Shown: positions 19,101 to 26,200 of the stretch, piece by piece
How the letters are laid out: the number at the start of each line of letters is the position of its first letter
How positions within the stretch are numbered: the stretch's first letter is position 1
DNA from: Geodermatophilus normandii
GTDB taxonomy: Bacteria; Actinomycetota; Actinomycetes; Mycobacteriales; Geodermatophilaceae
Assembly: GCF_003182485.1 (NCBI RefSeq)
Contig: NZ_QGTX01000001.1
Coordinates: forward strand, 4,488,001-4,552,000
DNA length: 64,000 nucleotides
Direction: 5' to 3'
Program-made: the position numbers and the translations under genes
Notes under the pieces: model-generated
Told to the model about the DNA's origin: nothing
Seen by the model: only the letters and a program-made list of their open reading frames with translations
Database searches by the model: none

Positions 19101-19250
19101 CTGGGTCGCTTCCAACCACGCGAACAGGTCCTCCGGAAAGAGCGCCCGTTCCCGGTCGTAGCCAGCGTCGTTCGTCGAGTACAGCCAGCCGTGGGCCGCG
19201 AGGTGTTCGCAGATCTCGGTCTCGAAGACGACCTCGTTGTGGTCGCCCAT
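16122..19250 (-). CDS. hsdR: Type I restriction enzyme, restriction (motor/nuclease) subunit
   Basis: The protein has 1,042 residues starting at the ATG at 19250; its first base is shared with the hsdS stop (TGATG). The N-terminal nuclease domain has IDLVFFVNGLPVATAELKT with D142, E156 and K158 of the PD-(D/E)xK site. The motor has Walker A SAGSGKT (K320), then DEAHSSQSG and downstream helicase motifs including FQTGFDQPLL. HsdR translocates DNA with ATP and cuts when the complex meets an unmodified target. The C-terminal 150 residues form the HsdM-contacting helical region. It is the last gene of hsdM-hsdS-hsdR and is followed by a strong terminator. Nothing indicates inactivation. Confidence 0.95.
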   Translation of the reverse strand: MGDHNEVVFETEICEHLAAHGWLYSTNDAGYDRERALFPEDLFAWLEATQPTAYEKALKAAGSPVKFLDVLTTALDRPLEHGGGTLNILRNGVQYIGGGRLKMAQFRPETSLNDTTNAHYAAMRVRVMRQVHFSTADRRSIDLVFFVNGLPVATAELKTHFTQSLDEAIQQYRRDRHPLTNGRPEPLLSFGHRALVHFAVSNDLAAMTTRLEGEKTHFLPFNTGHDAGAWNPPGADGRSATAYLWERVWGKDAWLTIIGRLMIVETREDWDVATGTSVRRTSMLFPRFHQWEAVTDIVAAVAEEGVGQRYLIEHSAGSGKTNTIAWTAHRLARLHVDNEKVFDSVIVVVDRTVLDGQLQDAIRQIDGTGKIVATISPEDVRKAGAKSKSSLLATALKNGELIIAVTVQTFPHALEEIRADAGLKGKRFAVIADEAHSSQSGQISSKLKQVLTAEELQEIEDGGEVDVESILAAEMTERAESSNISYLAFTATPKNKTLELFGRKGPDGRPREFHLYSMKQAIEEGYILDVLQGYQAYETALKIAGNANSEGEVEEGAARKGLMRWVRLHPTNISQKVQIIVEHFHANVAHLLEGKAKAMVVTDSRKAAVKYKKAIDAYIEKRADADPSYTYRTLVAFSGAVRMDEAEVWGEDWGPAPSKDDEFTEANMNPGAGADLAAAFKGETYKIMLVANKFQTGFDQPLLSAMYVDKKLSGVTAVQTLSRLNRTHRTAGGEQKRKTFVIDFVNKPEDIKVAFEPYFMNATLETETDPYVVVHLATKLAQTGIYTEDEVRQVAELWVTRKGNNALSAAISPAQHDFARRYARALEEDDKVTLNALDLFRKDVSTYVRLYDFMSQIVDYGDPYLEMLSIFLRLLERVIDDSSWAAEVDLSDVVLVGVKHTKGAAVDISLTGDGQLKGISAAGTGTKKEPKYVALQVVIDKMNDLFGAESFTESQVREFVHGLVQRLLAYPDLVKQTQVNSKKQFLESQDFQAAVTEAVIDNQGAHNTMADYFFSDGPGITGVILALADAFYEAAIDQPASA

Positions 19251-20464
19251 CACGCCACCTCACGCACGTCGAGTTCCCCCGTCACCGCCGCCGTGATCAA
19301 CGCCGACCGACGTTCGCGAGCCAGTTCGATGAACCGCTCCGTCTCCGCAATCAGCGCGTCGATCTTCGCGGTTTGCTCGTCGAGGTGTGCGGCAATGACC
19401 CGCTGCTCGTCGACGGACGGCAGGGAAAGCTCGATCTCCCGCAGTTTCTCGCCTGTGAGGTGAACGAAGGAGACCGACCCGTAGTGGTTAGCGTAGTACG
19501 CCAACTCGTACAGCCGCAGCATCGACCAGTACACAAACCGGGCGTCCGCCTGATGGCCTACCCGCAGGCGGTTGACTGTCTTTTGGAAGGCGACTCCTGG
19601 CGCGGACTCGAACATGAATCCGGGACGCCCGACCGTGGCACCACCCTCGATCAGGAGAACATCTCCTGAACGGAGGTCGAATGCCTCCATTTCCGCCTCG
19701 GAGAATGGCATCTGGTTCAGATCCACGAGATTGACTGAGCCGTCCGCACGGACATCCGCGGCTCGGACATACGGCCTCAGCTCATCGCCCGGCCGAACCG
19801 CGCGGCCTGCATCCAGCATCTTCCCCAAGCTGGTCTCACCGATGTGCTTGATCCGGCGGCGCAGCCATGAGTCGGTCGGCGTCAGCGCGGTTGAGATGAC
19901 GGCTGCACGGCGCTCCCGGAGCATGGCGATCAGGCGTTGCTGCTCGTCCATGAGTGTGTCGATGCGGGCGGTCTCGCGGTCGAGGTAGTCGGCGATGGCT
20001 CGCTGCTCATCCCGAGCGGGCAACGGAATCGGTGTCTCCGCGAGTGGCCCCAGATTGAGGGCGCGAAAGGTCGCACCGCCGATGGATGACTCCCAGAAGT
20101 CGACAGATGTCTGTGACTGGAGCGCCCAGACGACGTATCGCGTACACAGGCCGGGTCGCACCGCAACACGCGCGGTCCCCTGCGTGAGGTTGGCGCCGTC
20201 GAGTTCTTTCGGAACCACCATTGTCTTGCCGAATGAGGGACCAATCGACACCACGACATCCCCTGGCTTTAGGGATGAGCGCGCGTAGGCGGCCGCGACG
20301 TCAGCACTCGTGGTGCGGAGAGCGCTTGGATTGACACCGCGATGACCGTCCATGTCGACCGGTCTGATGTAGGGCACTCCATCTACGACGTCTTCGCCGG
20401 CTTGGACGATCCCATACGTGATCGGGCGGGCTGAATCGACCAAGCGCTTGAGAGGCACGGTCAT
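19250..20464 (-). CDS. hsdS: Type I restriction-modification specificity subunit
   Basis: The protein has 404 residues with the classical duplicated layout: target-recognition domain 1 (about 1-165), a conserved helix (DEQRAIADYLDRETARIDTL and on to ISTALTP), target-recognition domain 2 (about 215-350), and a second conserved helix (DEQRVIAAHLDEQTAKIDAL and on to ITAAVTGELDV). The two helices set the spacer between the half-sites of a bipartite DNA target; the target itself cannot be predicted here. The ATG at 20464 overlaps the hsdM stop (TGATG), and its own stop overlaps the hsdR start. Confidence 0.94.
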   Translation of the reverse strand: MTVPLKRLVDSARPITYGIVQAGEDVVDGVPYIRPVDMDGHRGVNPSALRTTSADVAAAYARSSLKPGDVVVSIGPSFGKTMVVPKELDGANLTQGTARVAVRPGLCTRYVVWALQSQTSVDFWESSIGGATFRALNLGPLAETPIPLPARDEQRAIADYLDRETARIDTLMDEQQRLIAMLRERRAAVISTALTPTDSWLRRRIKHIGETSLGKMLDAGRAVRPGDELRPYVRAADVRADGSVNLVDLNQMPFSEAEMEAFDLRSGDVLLIEGGATVGRPGFMFESAPGVAFQKTVNRLRVGHQADARFVYWSMLRLYELAYYANHYGSVSFVHLTGEKLREIELSLPSVDEQRVIAAHLDEQTAKIDALIAETERFIELARERRSALITAAVTGELDVREVA

Positions 20465-22209
20465 CACTGCTCGACCTCTCGAAGAAGGTCGAGGATCTTG
20501 GCGACCTGCTTCTCCAGGTCGGCGTCGATCTCGGCGAGGGGGCGGGGTGGCACGTACTTGTAGAACTGACGGGTGAAGGGGATCTCGTAGCCGGTTTTAG
20601 TCTTGGTCCAGTCGATCCAGGCGTCGGGGACGTGGGGCTTCACCTCGGTGTCGAAGTAGGCCTGGATGACGTCGACCATGCCGGCTTCGCCGGCGGTGGA
20701 GCCGCCGTAGGTGAAGGGCACATTCTCGGTGTCGCGCTTCTTCGAGTCGGGCTTGGGATTGCCCTTGCGGTCGAGGATCGGGTTGCCGGTCTCGTTGAGG
20801 AGGGGGCGCTCGACGGTGATGGTCCAGTAGCCAAAGTCGTTGTTGGTCAGGACCTTGGAGTAGTCGGGGTCGGCGTCGGTGAAGTCGGCGTACAGCTGGG
20901 CGACTCTGGCGCGGTCTGCCTCGCTGAGCTCTCGGTTCTTCGAGCCGAGGCTCTTGCGCATCTTGGTCCAGCACGAAGCGCCGTCGATGAGCTGGACCAG
21001 GCCCTTGCGGTCGGGGCGCTTGGTGTTGTCCAGGATCCAGATGTAGGTGCCGATGCCGGTGTTGAAGAACATGTTGGTTGGCAGCGCCACGATGGCATCA
21101 ACCAGGTCTTTCTTCAGCAGCCACTGGCGGATGTTGGAGGGCCCAGACTCCGCGCCCCCGTTGAATAGCGGCGAGCCGTTCATGACGATCCCGACCCGGC
21201 CGCCACCGTCCTCGGGTGCCCGTATCTTGTGGGCCAGGTGGAGCAGGAACAGCATTTGCCCGTCGGAGGTCGCCGGGAGCCCCGGGGCGAACCGGCCGTA
21301 GGGACCGGCTTCGTCGCGTTCCTTGGTGATGGCCTTGGCGTACTGCTTCCAGTCCACGCCATAAGGCGGGTTGGACATGCAGAAGTCGAACTGGCGTCCC
21401 TTGAACGCGTCGTCGGTAAGCGTGTTGCCGAAGGCGATGTTGGTCGCGTCGTGGCCCTTGGCGAGCAGGTCGGACTTGCAGATCGCGTAGGACTGAGGGT
21501 TGTACTCCTGGCCGTAGAGGCCGAGTCGGGCATCGGGGTTCTGGGCGAGGAGGTGCTCCTCGGCCAGGGAGAGCATGCCGCCGGTGCCGGCGGTGGGGTC
21601 GTACAGCGTGCGGACGATGCCGGCCTCGGTCAGCGCGGCGTCCTTCTCCGCGAAGAGCAGGTCAACAAGCAGCCTGATCGCGTCCCGGGGGGTGTAGTGG
21701 TCACCGGAGGTCTCGTTCGCGGCCTCGTTGAACTTCCGGATGATGTACTCGAACGCGTCGCCCATGTCAGAGTTCGACACGTTGTCCGGGTGCAGGTCCA
21801 CCGCTCTGAACGCCTTGACGATCTCACGCAGGAGACCCGCCTTCTCCAGGGCGAGGATCTCCTTCTTGAAGTCGAAGTACTCGAACACGTCGACGTCGGC
21901 GGAGAATCGGTCGACGTAGTCGGTCAGGTTGTCCGCGAGCCCGTCGGCGTCGGCCAGCAGGTTGGCGAAGGAGTAGTTCGAGGTGTTGTAGAACGGCCGC
22001 CCGGTGGCCTTGCTGACCTCGACCTTGAGCCGGTTCGGGTTGTCGTACTTCGAGGCTAGCTCCCGCACGGTGTCGCGATCGGGCTCGAGGATGCAGTCGA
22101 GGCGTCGCAGGATCGTGAACGGGAGAATCACGTTGCCGTACTGGTTTGGGCGGTAGGGGCCCCGGAGTTGGTCGGCGATCGACCAGATGAAGCTTCCGAG
22201 CGTGCTCAC
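20464..22209 (-). CDS. hsdM: Type I restriction-modification DNA adenine methyltransferase subunit
   Basis: I place the start at the GTG at 22209 (MSTLGSFIWSIADQLRG...) because GAGGA lies six bases upstream and the protein then begins like other HsdM proteins; the frame is open further upstream through the remains of another gene. This gives 581 residues. The N-terminal helical domain (1-160) binds HsdS. The SAM-binding motif I is DPTAGTGGML (204-213) and the N6-adenine catalytic motif IV is NPPY (280-283). It methylates host DNA in complex with HsdS and, with HsdR, forms the restriction complex. It is the first gene of hsdMSR. Confidence 0.94.
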   Translation of the reverse strand: MSTLGSFIWSIADQLRGPYRPNQYGNVILPFTILRRLDCILEPDRDTVRELASKYDNPNRLKVEVSKATGRPFYNTSNYSFANLLADADGLADNLTDYVDRFSADVDVFEYFDFKKEILALEKAGLLREIVKAFRAVDLHPDNVSNSDMGDAFEYIIRKFNEAANETSGDHYTPRDAIRLLVDLLFAEKDAALTEAGIVRTLYDPTAGTGGMLSLAEEHLLAQNPDARLGLYGQEYNPQSYAICKSDLLAKGHDATNIAFGNTLTDDAFKGRQFDFCMSNPPYGVDWKQYAKAITKERDEAGPYGRFAPGLPATSDGQMLFLLHLAHKIRAPEDGGGRVGIVMNGSPLFNGGAESGPSNIRQWLLKKDLVDAIVALPTNMFFNTGIGTYIWILDNTKRPDRKGLVQLIDGASCWTKMRKSLGSKNRELSEADRARVAQLYADFTDADPDYSKVLTNNDFGYWTITVERPLLNETGNPILDRKGNPKPDSKKRDTENVPFTYGGSTAGEAGMVDVIQAYFDTEVKPHVPDAWIDWTKTKTGYEIPFTRQFYKYVPPRPLAEIDADLEKQVAKILDLLREVEQ

Positions 22210-22339
22210 AAATTTCCTCACGACAGGCGACGAGCGATCGCTGCTCAGTCTGCCGAAGACCGACGAGTACTCCGCACAGGCATGCCGAGCAGCACCGAGA
22301 AGCGACGCAGCGATCGGGCACTCCCCGCTGCGGGCGTGG

Positions 22340-22690
22340 GCGACCCGGTGAACCCGGCAAGCACCGGCCGACTCGTCGCGGAACCACGGGGCCAGCCACA
22401 CCACCGCGGCGGCGCCCAGTCCGGACACGCACGCCAACGACTGTCCCAGGTGACCGCGATTGACCCGTCTCAGATGGTTCTCGACGATGCCGACCCGGCC
22501 GTCGTGGATTTGGGCCTGGATGTCCAGCCGAGAACAACCGACGGGCACCGCCTGGCGACAGGCTTGAGGGACATCCCCAAGTCGTCAGCGAGCACGTCTA
22601 CGTTCTCGATCAGCCACGGGGTGGAGTCCCCGACTGCGGGGGTCCACGCAACCCGCGCCTTGGCGACCCGGCATAGGCGACCTAGTCCCC
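22340..22690 (-). pseudogene. Decayed DUF4268-like endonuclease-type gene
   Basis: Two pieces of one protein can be read in different minus-strand frames. The first (about 22650-22550) is DSTPWLIENVDVLADDLGM. The second (about 22545-22380) is HDGRVGIVENHLRRVNRGHL followed by GQSLACVSGLGAAAVVWLAP and WFRDE. In order these match the N-terminal block of a family of restriction-endonuclease-like proteins, often carrying DUF4268, whose consensus is roughly TPWLAENLxLLxxALGL, then IVENQLERTDHTHLGQLLTY and VVWIAxxFRDEH. The first part is shifted relative to the second and the C-terminal half is missing, so this is a relic. It lies just upstream of hsdM in the same orientation. Confidence 0.55.
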
Positions 22691-22868
22691 AAGTCGACCT
22701 AGTCCCCTTGCTGTCGAGCTCCATGACGTTGTCCTACGCAGTCCGCACCGCGTGTCGACCGTAGGGACCAGCCCTGGAGACCGGAGGGCGGGCCACCGAA
22801 CCCTTGGCCGCCGACTGCGTAGTACGCACAGGTCCTGATCGTCCGGTCGTGTCCCCGACTGAATATGG

Positions 22869-23012
22869 CTACCTGCTTGGACAGTTGCGGAAGTCATGCC
22901 CTTGGTAGCCGCAGTTGCGGCACCTGCCCGCGTTGTCGCGGACAGCGCACGTCCGGATGTCGTGGCCACCCCTGCCGCACCTTGAGCAATGACGCGTCCC
23001 GCCTACGCTCAT
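22869..23012 (-). CDS. Small protein with two CCHC zinc knuckles
   Basis: The ATG at 23012 gives a 47-residue protein. Almost all of it is two zinc-knuckle units: CSRCGRGGHDIRTC (residues 9-22) and CRNCGYQGHDFRNC (31-44). Each has exact C-x2-C-x4-H-x4-C spacing, as in retroviral nucleocapsid proteins, and they are joined by a short charged linker. Such knuckles bind single-stranded nucleic acid; they are common in eukaryotes and rare in bacteria. GGAG sits directly against the ATG, so the ribosome binding site is weak. The gene lies 203 bp downstream of the sacsin-like ATPase on the same strand and may be its partner. The motif is certain; the role is unknown. Confidence 0.7.
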   Translation of the reverse strand: MSVGGTRHCSRCGRGGHDIRTCAVRDNAGRCRNCGYQGHDFRNCPSR

Positions 23013-23215
23013 CTCCGCCGCCCCCGTGTTCTCACGCTCACGATCGCAGCCTAAGAGCCTGGGTCCGACTCGTGGCTGCTTTGAGCACACGGCACAGACA
23101 TGTGTCGTGTCGTAGCGCCCCAAGCGGGCAGCGGCGCCACGCCGGTGCCGCGGACGCCGCCGACCCGCGACGGGGCCCGCCGCCGAGATCCGATCGGGTC
23201 GCCTCCGTCCGCGGG

Positions 23216-26200
23216 TCAGCGGACGGCGTAGCGCACCTGATAGGTGTCCTCCTCCAGCCGGAGCAAGTCCTTCTCGCGGAGTCGGACGGGATCGGGGAGC
23301 AGGTCGAGGCGCGCCGGAGTGGCCCCCGAAGCTCCGCGTCGCACGACGAGCACCGCGTAAGCCGCGCCTTCGCCGGCGGCAGAGAACCGCTGCGCCGTCG
23401 CCCACTCGTTGCGACTGAGCAGGAAGCGGCCGTGTGCGCTGCTCTTCACCTCGAGCGCGACCGGTTGCGGCGCGGCGCCTTCGTGGGTCGGCAGCCAACC
23501 GAGGAGGTCGTAGCCGAAGCCGTCACCGTGGCGGCTGACGTGCAGTAGGCCCGCGAGGTCTGCCAGTAGATCTTCCTCCTCAGCGTCGGGTGACGATGCC
23601 GCCGGCAGGTGTGCGAGCGCCGCCTCGACGGCGGCGCCCTGCGCATCGCGGCGCAGAAGGTCCGCGACCTCCTCCAGCGCCGCCGCGCGCTCGGCCGGCG
23701 CCAGCGCGAGCAGCGGCCGGACGACGCATGCAAGCGCCCAGCTCTCGGCCTCGTCGCCGAGCCGCTTCTTGCGCTGGTCCACCGACGCGTCCACCGTGAC
23801 CCGGGGGACCGTCGTGGGCCCCGGCCGCCGGGGGGCTCGGTCGGTAGGCGTGGCAAGGCCGGCAGGAGTCGTCGGGGCCAGGCCTGCGGCGCCGAGGCGG
23901 CCGACGCGGTCGCGAACCTGGCGCACCAGCTCCTTGACCGGTGCCGCCAGCGCCGTTTCGACCGTCTCCGCAAGCGTGACCGGTAGCCAGTCGGACAGCT
24001 CCGCGAGCAGTTCGGCCCGGTCCGGCCCGGGCGCGGTCACGCTGTCGACCAGGCGAGCCGCCAGCCGGTCCTGGACGCCGGGGCGTCCTACGAACACCTG
24101 CGGTAGACAGGCGCACAGGTCGCTGGGCTGGACGACCCGAGACGGCAACAGCTGGCCCACCGCGTCGTGGTGGCCCCGGGTCGCCGCGCGCGTCTCGCCC
24201 GGTGTCGTCCTCGCCAGGGTGCCGAAGAAGGCGGTTTCCGTGCGCCACGACGCGGCCAGCCGGGCCAGCACCCGCCGTCGCTCGTCGTCGACGTACAGGG
24301 CGTCCACCCGCTCGTCGAGGTCGGCCGGGCCCTGGGCGCGGGCCAGTCGCACGAGCTCCGCCAGCGGGTTCGCCACCAGCGCCTCGACGTCGGGCGCGAG
24401 CCCGGCGACCGTGAGGAGGTGGCCGACGCCTGCGAGCACCCGGGTTGGGGCCGGGTCCAGCACGAGGGCAAGGACCGGTGGCGGCAGCAGGCCGTCGACG
24501 CCCGCGCGCGCGGCCTCCTCGGACGCGCCTGCCCCCGCCAGTACGGCGACGAGCCGCCTGCCGTGGAGGGCCTTCCATGCCCGTAGCTGCTGCGTCGCGG
24601 CGCGCACCTCGAGCCCCGGATCGCCGGCGTCGCGCAGCCGGCGGTCGAGTGCAACCAGGTCGACGCCGGCGTCGTCGAGCAGCCGGAGCACCGGTCCGGC
24701 GTCGGTGCGCACCGACTGCCCACCTCCTGCGGCAGCTACCTGTTCGGCAACCTCGGGCGGCAGCCCGGCCGCGCGCAGCTCGGCTGCTGCGTGGGGACCG
24801 ACGGAGGTCGGTACGCCATACAGCACGGACAGGACCGCGTCGAACCACACCCGCGAGGTTCGCCGGTCCATCTCGGTGACGGCGCCGAGCCGCAGCCGCA
24901 CCGCGTCGACGTCGTCGGTGCTGATGCCGAGGTCGTGCAGCACGCGCTCGCGCTCGGCGTCGTCCTCGGCGAGTAGCAGGAGCTGGAACGTGGCCGTGTA
25001 CGCGGTGTTCTCGACCAGTACCGCCAGGTGGCTGGCGAGGCGGGTGCGCAGTCGGCGGGGCCAGTCGGGGCCGTCCAGGTCGTGGAACAGGACCGGCGTG
25101 AGTGTCGTGGCACCATCGAGGAACAGGTCATGCACGGAGCCCTCCCCCACGACGACCGTCCGCCCCGTGCCCACTGCCTCGACGTCCAGCACAAGGTCCG
25201 CGACCTGGCGCACCACCAACCCCTGCAGCCGGCGCGAGCGCGTCTCGAACTCGTTGCTCGTGGGCTCCAGCGTCTGCGCGCCCAGGCTGTGGTGGACCAG
25301 CACCGCGAACAACTCCGGCAGTCGCTCGGCGAGGGCGTCGGACATTTCCGCGGTGACATCGGTGCCGGCGTCGGCGGCCTGCCGGCGCACCGTGACCTCG
25401 AACGGCGTCAGGCCGAGCCGCCGGGCCACCGGCCCCTTGTCGCGGGCCAGCACGACGAAGGGCACGACCCCGGTGAAGTAGCGCCGGTAGGTGGCAAAGC
25501 GATCGTCGTCGTGGCGCGCCTCGCCCGGAGGGCGGTAGACCAGCGACCCGTCGAGTTCGCACAACACGCCCACCTCCTGCAGCAGCGCCGCCCCGCTCTC
25601 CCCCAGCTCGGACAGCCGCCCGTACGCGAGACGGTGCAACCCGATGAGCGCCTGCCGCCCGCTCCCACTGAGCACGGCACCGCTTTCGACACCCGCGCGC
25701 AGGTCCCGCAGGAGGTTCGTGAGTCGCTCCGGCGTGCTGTGCTCGAGGTCGGTGATCCCGCACAGCCGGCGCAGTTCGGACGACATCGCTGTCTTCCGGT
25801 GCAGCAGCGGTAGAAAGCGCAGTGGACTGTTGGCCATGCCGGCGTCGGACGGAGGGTTCTCCGCCCACCAGACCGCACCGGGTGCCGCGCCTTCGGGCTG
25901 CGGTTCGCCGGCCAGCGATGTCGGCACCCACCGCTCGGCCGTGAGCTGCAGCGCGAGCGTGCTGACGCCGCGATCGTCGACACCGGTGCGGTACCTGACC
26001 CCATGCCGCCCGTGACCGGCGTCGCTGCAGGACTGGCAGAAGGCGGCCGCGGTCATGAGCTGGCCGTACAGCCCGGCGCCCGTGTCCAGCAGCGCCGCGA
26101 CCGCAAGCCGTCCCGCGACGTCGGGCTGATCGAGGACCCAGCGGAAGCGGAAGTCCTCCGACACGCGGACGTTCAGGTGCCCGCGCCCAGCCCACCTGGG

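Noticed and set aside
23769-25481. A 570-codon plus-strand frame opposite the sacsin-like gene.
   Set aside because: Ser/Arg/Ala-rich antisense artefact without domain similarity.
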